Shown piece by piece: positions 26,087 through 35,588 of a stretch of 49,827 nt of DNA (its first letter is position 1; each line of letters opens with the position of its first letter). Both the position numbers and the translations under genes were made by a program. Under the pieces are notes generated by a model. It saw nothing but the letters and a program-made list of their open reading frames with translations, did not search any database and was not told the DNA's origin. Source of the DNA: Paramicrosporidium saccamoebae (lineage: Eukaryota; Rozellomycota); the NCBI GenBank assembly GCA_002794465.1, contig MTSL01000095.1:4345-54171 (forward strand), in the 5' to 3' direction.

Positions 26087-26848
26087 ATGGGATCATCACA
26101 AGGTGAGACAGTGGCCCCGGCATCAAGCATCATTATGACTTGCACTGAGAATGTAACACTGTATGAAGAATTGCTCAAAAAGACTGAAGAGTATGTCAAG
26201 GTGTACATGGCACAGTACAATGACACTTCTCACGACTGGTCACATATCCAACGCGTCCGCAAAATGGCCCTCAGTATTGCCCAGCTGGAAGAACGCCCCG
26301 TCAACATGCAACTAGTCGAATTGGCGGCTCTGCTCCACGATGTCGGCGATGCCAAATTCCTGTCGTCTGGCACAGATTGCGAGACAATCCTCCGAACTTT
26401 TATGACTGAGGCGGGTTATCCGACACATCTCCAAGAGGGCATTCTCTGGATCCATCAACGGGTCTCGTTTCGATACGAACTGGAACATCCGGATAGTCAC
26501 ATTGGGCTCTATCAATGGGAGTTGGCGTGTGTACAGGACGCCGACCGATTAGATGCAATTGGCGCCATTGGAATCGCCCGCTGTTTCTCGTTCAATGCGG
26601 TGCGCAACATGCCGCTCTGTGACCCAAACATTCCCCCCAATGTAAACGGCAACGCTGAGCAGTATAAAAAGTCGAGTGCAAAGTCGAATGCGAGAAATCA
26701 TTTCTATGAGAAGCTGTTTAAGATTAAAGGGATGATGAAAACCGAGGCCGGCAAGTCCGAAGCTTCAAGGAGACATTGTCTGATGCGGGAATTTATCCTG
26801 GAATTTGATCGCGAATGTGGATTAGACTCGTCCCTACTCCCCTCATAA
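26087..26848 (+). CDS. HD-domain metal-dependent phosphohydrolase (YedJ-like)
   Basis: 253 residues from ATG 26087; ATG 26135 (MTCTENVTLYEELL) is an equally good start because the first 16 residues look like spill-over from the relic upstream. HD signature: H in HDWSHIQRVRKMA, the HD pair in ALLHDVGD, and the distal Asp in CVQDADRLDAIGAIG. This is the pattern of YedJ/YpgQ-type HD hydrolases, which act on nucleotides or pyrophosphate bonds. A charged C-terminal helical region completes the domain. The stop codon overlaps an AATAAA signal (26847-26852). Physiological substrate unknown. Confidence 0.85.
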   Translation: MGSSQGETVAPASSIIMTCTENVTLYEELLKKTEEYVKVYMAQYNDTSHDWSHIQRVRKMALSIAQLEERPVNMQLVELAALLHDVGDAKFLSSGTDCETILRTFMTEAGYPTHLQEGILWIHQRVSFRYELEHPDSHIGLYQWELACVQDADRLDAIGAIGIARCFSFNAVRNMPLCDPNIPPNVNGNAEQYKKSSAKSNARNHFYEKLFKIKGMMKTEAGKSEASRRHCLMREFILEFDRECGLDSSLLPS

Positions 26849-26915
26849 TAAAATCACCCACATCTAGAGTCTATGAGGAGATCCTAGTGGCTTTTGTCAA
26901 CTCGCAACATTAATT

Positions 26916-27801
26916 TTATTTCTTGTTACCAGCAATTGACGCCACCCGTGTCGCCTCTTGGACGGTCCTGGCTAGGACACTCCTAATTTTCCCATCTTCC
27001 ATTGTGAGAATCCCAGCAATTGTGCATCCGCCGGGTGTCGTCACTGAATCCTTAATCTGCGCCGGGTGTAAGCCGCTCTGCAATACCATCCGTGCTGCTC
27101 CTTGCAAGGATTGCGCTGCCAGCTCCACTGCAACATCTCTAGTTAAACCCATCATCACTCCGCCATCGGCTAATGCGTCAATCATAATGCTATCATTAGC
27201 ATTCATGCGAGTAGACGGTACCAAGCAAAAGCAGGACCGCTGCCGCAGAGGGCAGTTACGGCGTCCATGTGGCGGTCGGCAACGAAGCGGATGCGTCCCA
27301 AACATTGCATCAAATGTTCGACGGTGCTGCTGACTTTGGAGGGGAGGGAAGGCGGAGTAGCGAGTACGACCATCCCTTCGCGGATCTGACAGGGAGTGTT
27401 GGTCATTACACGGACGACGTGGCTTTCAGGGAACCATTCCTGGCATTTTGTGAGCGTAATTCCTGCCGCTATGGAAACAACAATCTTTTCCTTGCACAGC
27501 TGCCTAATTCGGTCAGTCGCATAATCCTCCACCATTTGGGGCTTCAGACTACATGATCAGAAGAACCAGCTGGCCAATACCAAAGGAGAATCACATTGGC
27601 CCATTCTGTGGTTTCTTCGTTTCCGCACGCAAACTGCGAGGCGGGAAAGAGTCGTTTTAATCGTACTACCGTCTCCTCGCGGCCTGCCGTTCCGCGGATC
27701 TGTGAAGCTTCAAGAGTTCCAGACTCGATGAGTGCAGCCATTATACATTTTCCCATAGTACCACAGCCGATTATTCCCAGTCGCACTTCAGCAGTCTCCA
27801 T
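26916..27801 (-). CDS. PRO3: Pyrroline-5-carboxylate reductase, three exons
   Basis: Exons (minus strand) 27801-27581, 27548-27222 and 27189-26916; both introns are exactly 32 nt (27549-27580, 27190-27221); 273 residues. Final step of proline synthesis, reducing P5C with NAD(P)H. The dinucleotide motif GCGTMG is at 12-17. The first junction restores VILLCLKPQMVEDY and the second GSGPAFACIMIDALADGGV, both family signatures. The last exon contains GLTRDVAVELAAQ, GAARMVLQSG, HPAQIKDSVTTPGG and TIAGILTMEDG. The stop codon sits inside AATAAA on the minus strand (26915-26920). Gene complete. Confidence 0.95.
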
Positions 27802-27907
27802 TGTGACTAATAAACAATGATTATGTTATCTTAAGCTTGTGATGATCGGCAGGGGGATGTGGTTGTGTCAAAGACCACACGATGCAGCCAATTGTCGAGA
27901 GATAATG

Positions 27908-28528
27908 CTATAGTTTACTGATGCCAATGGGTATCTTTGTATAGAGATTATAGTCAAAGTCAAATTCCGCCTCCTTGCCATAAGCAATTTCAGCCACATG
28001 CACTAGGATATTGGCTGTCAGTGCCCAGATGCGTTGTCCGTATTGAAACTCGTGTACCCGGAATGGCACTCCATTCCAAAAGGAAATTGAAGTGGCGTGA
28101 TATGTCAATTGGAGAAAGATGGTTAGTGGGACAGTGAATGCCAACTCGACTTCATCGTAGTTGGGCGTTGGGGTGAATTCAGGTGGAACAATGGCCACTA
28201 CGGGGAACACAATTATGCCCATCCGTGACACAATGGGCGTCATTGTGGCCACCACCTCACAGTCTACGAGTCCAATTTCCTCATTGGCCTCCCGAAGCGC
28301 CGTATCAATGGGACTACTGTCAGTCTCCTCCTGCTTGCCGCCTGGGAGTGACACTTCGCCTGGATGCATTGTCAGGTGTGCAGAGCGCAGAGTAAGTATC
28401 ACATGGTATTCTCCATTCCGCTTCTGCAATGGCACCAGAACGGCCGCCTTGGGCAGTGGATGATTCCATGTGAATGGAGTGACGGTAGGAAGGTGATTGA
28501 CCAGCCTCTCAACATTAAAGTCCGCCAT
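27908..28528 (-). CDS. Nudix hydrolase, CoA diphosphatase type (NUDT7/NUDT8/Pcd1-like)
   Basis: 206 residues from ATG 28528. The Nudix box GGKQEETDSSPIDTALREA plus NEEIGL has every metal-binding Glu (GX5EX7REUXEEXGU pattern). It is preceded by LTLRSAHLTMHPGEVSLPGG, the UPF0035-type motif typical of CoA pyrophosphatases. These enzymes cut CoA or oxidised CoA to phosphopantetheine and 3',5'-ADP in peroxisome or mitochondrion. No clear targeting signal (C-terminus ISKL; an SKL tripeptide would be PTS1 at the exact end, and here ISKL is the exact C-terminus). SKL is a textbook peroxisomal PTS1, so peroxisomal location is likely. Single exon. Confidence 0.92.
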   Translation of the reverse strand: MADFNVERLVNHLPTVTPFTWNHPLPKAAVLVPLQKRNGEYHVILTLRSAHLTMHPGEVSLPGGKQEETDSSPIDTALREANEEIGLVDCEVVATMTPIVSRMGIIVFPVVAIVPPEFTPTPNYDEVELAFTVPLTIFLQLTYHATSISFWNGVPFRVHEFQYGQRIWALTANILVHVAEIAYGKEAEFDFDYNLYTKIPIGISKL

Positions 28529-28673
28529 AATTAAACGCTCCAATAAGAATGTGGCACAGTCAAGGTATGCAAAGCGAATGCAAGGATTGGAGAAGGAGAG
28601 ACGGCATGGTTATCGGGCCCTCATTGGTCAGATCCGATAAACATATAAATGTACCACGCGCAAAAGAAACGCC

Positions 28674-30656
28674 ATGCAGACGATCCCCCAGGCACAACCG
28701 AATCGACCGCGACGTGCTAGCGAACCATTGTCTCGTAGTCCTTCATCGCTTCACAGCCTACTCCGCTCCCATGATTATTTTTCCCGTCTGGACGAGGTGG
28801 TTTTGGAGCGGATCATTGGCAAATTGCATATATGGCGGTTGGAAGCGGGAGATTTGGTGGTGAAAGAGGGTGAAATGGGCGATTCAATGTTTCTGGTTGC
28901 CAGTGGCACAGTGCAAGTCTATTCGGAGGGTACAGAGGCGGTGCTGGCTGAAGTGCACCGTGGAGGATTCTTTGGGGAATTTGCTGCCTTATTCAGGGTG
29001 CCCCGAACAGCCACTATTAGGACAAAGAAGCCTACCACTTTATTAATAATCAGAAGAGCATGCTTGTTAGAGGCACTAGCAGGACATGAGGACATGCTGC
29101 GATCAATTGTAATGACAGCCCAGCGTCGGTATCGCAAGTTGATTCCCCCGCATGTCGTTTTGGGACACAAATCCACCGCCCATTCACAAATAGCCGCGCT
29201 CAAGAGCAAATTCCCTCAATTCAACGGATTGGGCGACGATTATCTCGAGAGCCTTATTGGACATTGTCGGTTCGGATGTGAACCACAAGGACAGATAGTC
29301 TCTTTCTACAACAAAACCCACGTCATCCTCATCCTCACCGGAGAAATCCGGCTTATAGACTCTACTGTCGATTTTGCGCAATTTGGAAGCGGAATGGTGG
29401 CAGAATTCAAACGCGATGACTTTATGGCGCACATGGTAGCTGAGAGCAATTGTTCGTTCATTGAAGTGCCTATTGACATTTACCACACGGCTCATGATGG
29501 AAAGACTTTACCCAAAGCCATGGCCAAATCGTCGGATGGCCCAAATGTCCCACTAAGCAGTACGATCCAGCAATCGCTTGGAAGCAAAAGACGGCATTCC
29601 GTTGACGTCGTTTTCTGGCACGACCAAATCCCAACTCCAAATGCACGAATGGTCCACTCGTTTCGTCAACTCTCCATCACAGCGGGACCGGACATTGCTG
29701 AGCTGTGTGAACTCCTCAATACCCACAACATCCGTGTCGACGATCCTACCAAAGTGCTTCCCGGTCTGGACGGGACGCGTATTGATATTTCATGTATTAA
29801 GAACCAAGTGACTGATGCAATTGTGGGAAATCTCATCACACTCTGCGGACCGGTCCTAAGACAAGTGAACCTTTCAGGCTCTGGAATTACTGACAAGTCT
29901 CTTGATGCACTTTGTGGCGTTGCAAAGACCATCACTCACCTTGACCTGTCAGACTGTGTCTTGGTCAGCAGCAAATCATTGTATGCACTATTTCAAAACT
30001 GTACTCGTCTGACCCATCTAAACGTGGCAAATTGTCCTGGCTTCAATGACGACTGTCTCCAAGGTCTGCTTGACACCCCTTTGGTAGACATTAATGCCTC
30101 ATTCTGTCGAAACTTGGGTCCCTCATGCTGGAAGCTTATTGCCTGTCATGCGCCCACTCTGGAGCGTCTGGTGCTTCATCGAACCATTGCCCTTGACGAG
30201 GAATCGGTTCTCTCTGCCAGTGAGGTTCCGTTCCCCAAACTGCGTATCTTGGATTTGGCGGAATGTGCATTCCTCACATCAACGGGTCTGCGTCTGATAC
30301 TGCATGGATGTAGTGCTCTCGAGCAATTGGGTCTGTCTTTTTGCACTGGTCTTGACGAAACACTCTTAAAGACGCTAGCATATCTAGAGGACTCACCTCT
30401 TATCAGTTTGGATCTCTCATACTGTACCCGGGCAGCCGTTGATCGCACCGTCAAAGGACTATTGAAATGCACACCGCGTTTGCAATGTCTCAGTATGCGT
30501 GGAGCCCGACATTTGACTGTTGGATGCTTGGATGCACTGCTACAACTACCCGTATTGTCAGTGGTGAATCTGAGTGAGTGTCCGGGTATTCCCTGCCAGA
30601 CGCTCCAGAACCACACAAACCAGTGGAGGTTACTGACAATTGAGAAACTCATCTAA
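28674..30656 (+). CDS. Cyclic-nucleotide-binding domain fused to leucine-rich repeats (AMN1-like)
   Basis: 660 residues from ATG 28674. Residues about 35-165 form a cNMP-binding fold: FSRLDEVVLERIIGKL, VKEGEMGDSMFLVASGTVQV, and the phosphate-binding cassette FFGEFAALFRVPRTATIRT, where FGE and the Arg are the expected cAMP contacts. A second, weaker beta-rich unit may lie at about 180-270. From about 375 onward there are Cys-type LRRs as found in F-box/AMN1 proteins (ITHLDLSDCVLVSSKSLYAL, LTHLNVANCPGFNDDCLQGL, LRILDLAECAFLTSTGLRLI). I do not see a convincing F-box in the linker. It may be a cAMP-responsive adaptor, but its partner and pathway are unknown. Confidence 0.85.
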   Translation: MQTIPQAQPNRPRRASEPLSRSPSSLHSLLRSHDYFSRLDEVVLERIIGKLHIWRLEAGDLVVKEGEMGDSMFLVASGTVQVYSEGTEAVLAEVHRGGFFGEFAALFRVPRTATIRTKKPTTLLIIRRACLLEALAGHEDMLRSIVMTAQRRYRKLIPPHVVLGHKSTAHSQIAALKSKFPQFNGLGDDYLESLIGHCRFGCEPQGQIVSFYNKTHVILILTGEIRLIDSTVDFAQFGSGMVAEFKRDDFMAHMVAESNCSFIEVPIDIYHTAHDGKTLPKAMAKSSDGPNVPLSSTIQQSLGSKRRHSVDVVFWHDQIPTPNARMVHSFRQLSITAGPDIAELCELLNTHNIRVDDPTKVLPGLDGTRIDISCIKNQVTDAIVGNLITLCGPVLRQVNLSGSGITDKSLDALCGVAKTITHLDLSDCVLVSSKSLYALFQNCTRLTHLNVANCPGFNDDCLQGLLDTPLVDINASFCRNLGPSCWKLIACHAPTLERLVLHRTIALDEESVLSASEVPFPKLRILDLAECAFLTSTGLRLILHGCSALEQLGLSFCTGLDETLLKTLAYLEDSPLISLDLSYCTRAAVDRTVKGLLKCTPRLQCLSMRGARHLTVGCLDALLQLPVLSVVNLSECPGIPCQTLQNHTNQWRLLTIEKLI

Positions 30657-30726
30657 TCATGCTACAACTGCATTACAAGCGATAAAACTAATAAACGATT
30701 GATATAACCGGTATGAGTAACGGGTA

Positions 30727-31521
30727 CTAGTACACTACAGTCCCTAGAGGCCTCAAGATGACAGGTTGTCGACACATGGGACAGGAGTGCACTCTTCGCA
30801 GCCACTGGGCAGCACAAGCTTTATGGAATGCGTGTCCACAAGTCAACTTGCACACTTGATCCGTCATTTCATCTGCACAGATGGGACAGTCTTCTTGGGT
30901 CCTAATCTCAATTCTATAGTTATTTGTCTCTTCTAGGTAAGGCGACAAGTCCACTGGCAGATAGCCCATTATCAATTCTTCCAGAGTCCCAACGTCTTGG
31001 CTGCAGAGAACCCATCGGATAAGTAGCTGACGATAGTATGGAAGGCAGAATTGATGTGTAAGTCCCATGGTTCCCAGGAAATTGGCATGCACTCCCAGAA
31101 AGCGAAGCATTTCCGGACGAAGTTCGTGTGCACCCACCCACCTGCTATAGAGACCACCACAAAGAACAGTAAGCATCATATACGTTGTGAACAGTATGGG
31201 AAATATCTCCATCGAGTGCGTCATTCCCATAAATGGTCCACTTCTATATTTGCCCTCGTCCAGAGACGTAAGAAACTCCTGGAAGCATCTGCAGCCCACA
31301 TTTCGACGACACACTGCCACAATCATCCGGGCCACAATCAACATAACAAGTATGGCCTCGGGAATAAGGTCCCACCATCCCCGCAGCGCCAGTCTCCAGT
31401 CTTTGTGGTCGTAATACGATGACGCCATCGAGGCAAGCTAGACAGTCAGCTACGTGCGTTGTTCTTGTACCATCACAACACAAGCGACAATCCAGGCCAG
31501 TGATACCTTGGTGCCCTTCAT
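30727..31521 (-). CDS. Membrane RING-H2 protein 1, two exons, intron within signal peptide
   Basis: Exons (minus) 31521-31471 and 31437-30727 with a 33-nt phase-0 intron (31438-31470); 253 residues. Exon 1 codes MKGTKVSLAWIVACVVM and, joined to LASMASS from exon 2, makes a signal peptide or signal anchor. Three membrane segments follow (IPEAILVMLIVARMIVAV, FPILFTTYMMLTVLCGGLY, and a region around LGTMGLTHQFCLPYY). The C-terminal RING-H2 is complete: C201, C204, C217, H219, H222, C225, C236, C239. Expected role: membrane-anchored E3 ubiquitin ligase with cytosolic RING. A shorter start in exon 2 (ATG 31428) exists but would delete the leader that both paralogues conserve. It is followed upstream by a near copy at 32174-32962. 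Confidence 0.85.
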
Positions 31522-32173
31522 CGTATCCCCCAGAAACTCTATCAATGCGCGGGGGTTTCAATCCTGTCAAAAGGCTTGTTTATTATTGGAGGAGAGTATG
31601 CCATATGTGCGAATCAGGGTTTTCAATCAAGGAGCACCATTACAAATTTTTATCTCCTGCACTCTCTCCTTTATAGAATAAAGCTACTCCTTGCATCATG
31701 CATTCCAATCTGTAAATTGAGTGTAACAAATGAGTTTATCGCGGACTAGCTACTACTAGTTGGACGAAAAAGTTCATTTTATTAAACTGTATTTGTGATA
31801 GTCAAGTAGGGACCCTTTGCTAGTCCGGACTCGTGGAGATACTATCTCATGGTGCTCTCCTCTATAGACCGCCACTCTCAATATTATGTACTTTAATTGT
31901 AGGATAACTATCTAGATTGGGCCCGCCAATAATTAGACACTGTCTTGTAATTATTCCACGATCTATGGACACGCAATAGCAAATAAACGCTAAAAGTTGG
32001 CATGTATAGGTTTACGGTGACTTCACTCCATCGATTAGACGACCAAACAGTGGTGGTATTATCAATAGATCTGACAAAATTCTTCAAGAACACTTCGACG
32101 ACGGGGCATGGTCACCATGGTAGGACCTCTATAAACTTTTGGTTGGTATCACCAGGATAGGGGATCGGCGTCA
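31522..32173. other. Upstream flank of RING-H2 gene 1, part of the duplicated unit
   Basis: 652 bp with no gene. Much of it matches 32963-33518 at nucleotide level: CCTGTCAAAAGG, then TTTCAATCAAGG, a CTATCTAGATTGGG/CTATCTGGATTGGG pair, and TAGGACCTCTATAAACT against TAGGACCTCTGTAAACT at the far end. This shows that the RING duplication carried at least 600 bp of upstream DNA. Confidence 0.6.
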
Positions 32174-32962
32174 TTACAATACGGTCCCTAGAGGCTTCAG
32201 GACAACAGGCTGTCGACACATGGGACAGGAAGGCACCCTCCGCAGCCACTGAGCCGCACAGGGTGCATGAAATGCGTGTCCACAAGTCAATTTACACACT
32301 TGATCCGTCATTTCATCTGCGCAGATAGAGCAGTCTTCTTTGTCGTTAACGTCGGCTCTATAGTTGTTTGTCTCCTCTAGATAGGGCGATACGTCCACTG
32401 GCAGATAGCCCATTAGCATTTCTTCCGCTGTTCCAATGTCCTGGCTGCAAAGGACCCACCGGATGAGCAGTCGACGATAGTGCGGAATACAGAATTGGTG
32501 GGTAAGTCCCATGGCCGCCAGTAAACCGGCATACGCTCCCAAGCCGCGTAGCATTTCGTGACGACGATGCATTTCCCCTATCATGCTGCAATAGATGGAG
32601 GAACCAAAAATAGTAGCAAACGCATACACTACGAACAGCATGGTGAATATCTCCGGTGAGTGGTCCACCCCCATGAATGATCCACCTTCATATTCGTCCT
32701 CGTCCAGAGACGCAAGAAACTCCTGGAAGCATTTACAGCCCACATCTCGACGGCACACTGCTACAATTATCCGGGCAACAATCAGTAAAGCGAGTATGGC
32801 CCCGGGGAGGAGGTCCCACCATCCGTGCAGCACCCAGTTTTCGTCGTCATAATACGAGAACGCCGTCAAGAAAAGCTATACAGTCAGCTACGTGGGTTAT
32901 CTTTGTACTATCACAACACATATGGTAATCCAGCCCAGCGATACCTTGGTGCCCTGCTTCAT
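32174..32962 (-). CDS. Membrane RING-H2 protein 2, two exons, intron within signal peptide
   Basis: Exons (minus) 32962-32909 and 32875-32174 with a 33-nt phase-0 intron (32876-32908); 251 residues. The second exon alone has no ATG; the codon matching the internal ATG of RING gene 1 is ACG here. This is strong evidence that the real start is in exon 1 (MKQGTKVSLGWITICVVI). The spliced leader ends LFLTAFS. Membrane segments and the tail match RING 1, including SPYLEETNNYR before the RING. RING-H2 is complete (CSICADEMTDQVCKLTCGH, AFHAPCAAQWL, CPMC). Likely a membrane E3 ligase; substrate unknown. Tandem duplicate of the gene at 30727. Confidence 0.85.
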
Positions 32963-33518
32963 ATTCCCCGAAAATCCTATCAGCGCGCAGGGGGTCCCAT
33001 CCTGTCAAAAGGCTGGGCTATTATTGGGGGAGAGTTTATCCTCTTGAATCAGAGATTTCAATCAAGGGTCACTAATAAAAACTTTTCACTATATCTTTCC
33101 TTTATAAATAAAGTCCTGTTTTATATTGTGCGTTTAAAGCTGTGGGTTGAGCGCAGTAAGTTGGTCTATCACAGAGTAGTTATTGCTGGCTGTACGGGGG
33201 TACGAGACCCATTACCGGGATCCCTGGTTCGTAGATATAATATTAAAAAGCGTACTCTCTTTATAGACAGTCGTCCTTAATAGGACGGATTCGACTTTTG
33301 GGATGGCTATCTGGATTGGGATCGCCGCTAAGTAAATACAGTCTTGAAATCATTAATCAATTTATAGCCACACAATAAGTTTACAATGGTCCTAATCCGT
33401 CGCTCCGACATCATCAATAGGAATCCAATAAAATGCGTCAGGGATGCTTGGTGATTAAGTGTGAACACTTTGATAGGACCTCTGTAAACTACTGCTAGGG
33501 ATAATCTATGAATAAACG
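32963..33518. other. Upstream flank of RING-H2 gene 2, part of the duplicated unit
   Basis: 556 bp without a gene. Homologous to the flank of RING gene 1 as described for 31522-32173. A TATA-like element (TTTATAGACAG, plus strand about 33261) is shared with CTATAGACCG at 31863. Confidence 0.55.
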
Positions 33519-34298
33519 CTAATTCGCTGTGACGGGTAGGGACCTGAGAGAAACGCGCACCCTGCACATGGGACAGGAAGGCACTCTCCTTAGCCATGTC
33601 TCGGCACAGACCACATGGAACTTGTGTTGACACGGCAATACGCACACTCGATCCGTTATTGTGTCGGAACAAATGGGACATTCACTACTCTCCTCAACCT
33701 CAACCACATAGGGCGACACATCTACAGGGGGATGGTTCACCACTACATCCTCCAGATCAGTAATGTCTTGACCTCTTCGGATCCATTGGAAGAATAATCG
33801 TTGGTAGTAGAAGCGGCAAACAATGTGTGTGGTCCCCATAAACGACAGCATGAGCGAATGCAGCGAAAGGACAAAGAGCATGTCGGTGCGATGGCTCGGT
33901 TTCATCCATAAGCTGTGAAATACACCGGCCGCACCGACACTCGCTGCATAGATTACCATCAGCAGGTTGAACACGGCGGGGGCGCGCGACACCAAGGGAA
34001 GCCGCTGGTCTATGCGCAGTCCCTCGTCAATGTACACGGCGGCTGCGAGGAAGCAATGACAACTGGGCTTTCTCTGATAGGCCGCCACAACTGCTATAAC
34101 CATACGGGACAGCAGTAGGACAGCCAAGACGGCCTCTGGCACAAAATACCAATATTCCTGCAGCGTCAGTTTATGGTCGTATTTAAAAGTATAGGACACT
34201 AGGACAGACAGTAGCTACGCAATTAGTGATACACCCAGTCTTGATACCACAAACAGGCAGAGCCCGAACCAGAACCGCGACATTAAATAGCCATGCAT
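33519..34298 (-). CDS. Membrane RING-H2 protein 3, two exons, intron within signal peptide
   Basis: Exons (minus) 34298-34248 and 34214-33519 with a 33-nt phase-0 intron (34215-34247); 248 residues. ATG 34283 (MSRFWFGLCLFV) is an alternative start within exon 1 that gives a cleaner signal peptide. Exon 2 alone would start at GTG. The spliced leader continues LLSVLVSYTFKYDH. The membrane segment VPEAVLAVLLLSRMVIAVVA matches RING 1 and 2; overall identity is lower, so this is the older paralogue. RING-H2: CPICSDTITDRVCVLPCQH, KFHVVCAETWL, CPMC, all eight ligands present. The conserved intron position confirms common origin. Likely membrane E3 ligase. Confidence 0.83.
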
Positions 34299-34422
34299 AT
34301 TGTAAGTAACGTGTGTCCCAAAGATGCGTGTTATAGCCTATCCCCGATTGGTTCCTGTCGGTTGGCCTGAACCAATGAAATTATCAGTGGAAATATTTAA
34401 ACGCCATATTTGGAGACTGTGA

Positions 34423-34580
34423 ATTGAGAACCGAATCCCGTCAATTGAATTAAGGATTGAGTCACATCAACTGAATTAAGGGTTGAGTCACATCAACTGA
34501 ATTGAGGGTTGAGCCCCATCAACTGAGCTGAGGATTGAGCCCCATCAACTGAGCTGAGGATTGAGCTCAATCAACCGGAA
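34423..34580. repeat. Tandem array of a 26-bp unit
   Basis: About six units of the form ATTGAGTCACATCAACTGAA plus TTAAGG, the later ones changing to GAGCCCCATCAACTGAGC. Adjacent units differ by one to three bases, the outer ones by more. It lies between the 5' end of RING gene 3 and the 3' end of RPP1 (gap 34299-34628) and has no coding potential I can support. Confidence 0.88.
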
Positions 34581-34628
34581 TGCAACGACGACATGTAGGC
34601 TTTATTGGGGTATTTACAGCCAATGGAT

Positions 34629-35462
34629 TTATTTAAACTCGACAAAATCATCTAACATGTCCGTATTCTTTTGTTCCGATTCGGTGGGTAATATGGTGAC
34701 TGCAGATTTGTGTGTAAACTTTCTGGACGCCGCATGCATCACAGTTGCAGCTGCAGTGCCTTCCAGACAGTTCTTTCTCCGGTGCGCCGGCACGCCCAAC
34801 AGACCTGTCAGATTGATTACGTCAGCAGGTGCACGCAACGACCACACTGATTCGGCACCACCAGTAACCAACAGACCGTCGCCCTTTAGCGCCAGTCGCT
34901 GCAGAGTCCTTGCATTACCGATAATGTTTCGTCGGGCAGTTGCATCGACAATAATCGGCGCATAAAGAAGCTCAAAAACAATGCCCCGAGCCAGCGCCTG
35001 ACGCAAATAGCCGGCTCGAACGGGGAACGGCAGTCGTACCGTCATGTCAAGAGAGATAATGTCAATGTCCAAGTTGGTGCAGGCAGAATGGAACATTTTC
35101 TCAGTTTCGGGCTGTACGGCGAGCAGGTCGTATGAACGGATGACTTCATTGCCTGCATTGATACCGTAGTTCTGCTGCGGGTCCGAGAGCACCAGCGTCA
35201 GTCGCGTGTATTGTCGTAATGGAGTGCGACCTGAGGCATAGTCTATCGGTCCAAAGGGACATTTCTACAGTCAGTGACACTTACAGTCACATGATACCGT
35301 TTTAGGCAGTTTCCCCTCCACCCTGTGATTGATGGCCACGGCATGGTATCCCACTAAACATGAGTCGATTGTATGGACCATACACTTTTCAAGAGAAGCT
35401 AGTTGTTGTGGGAGCGAGGCGACAGTGTCTGGTTGCCAAGGCACGTTCAGGTCATAATACAT
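34629..35462 (-). CDS. RPP1: RNase P/MRP protein subunit Rpp1 (p30), two exons
   Basis: Exons (minus) 35462-35298 and 35264-34629 with a 33-nt phase-0 intron (35265-35297); 266 residues. Rpp1/p30 is a TIM-barrel-like subunit of RNase P and RNase MRP, needed for 5' tRNA maturation and rRNA processing. Signature parts: the start MYYDLNVPW, GYHAVAINHRVEGKLP before the junction, RQYTRLTLVLSDPQQNYGIN after it, then SYDLLAVQPETEKMFHSACT, DIISLDMTVRLPFP, and IVFELLYAPIIVDATARRN, all typical. The stop codon overlaps a minus-strand AATAAA (34628-34633). Together with tRNase Z and CCA1 this makes three tRNA-maturation genes in the window, not adjacent. Confidence 0.93.
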
Positions 35463-35588
35463 AACGACTATTATAATTTTCCTTATCCCGTTGACACTGA
35501 CAAACAATGGTTATATGCGCAATGAATGACACTCCCGATATGTGGAAGTGGCTGCCGCAACATCCAATAGTTAGTCGATACTGATAGG

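Noticed and set aside
28549-28863. Plus-strand ORF overlapping the start of the cNMP/LRR gene
   Set aside because: Different frame from a well-supported gene and no recognisable product.
32174-32869. One-exon RING gene 2 starting with TTG, or a gene with a lost start codon
   Set aside because: A conserved 33-nt intron supplies an upstream exon with an ATG and signal peptide, in the same frame and position as both paralogues.
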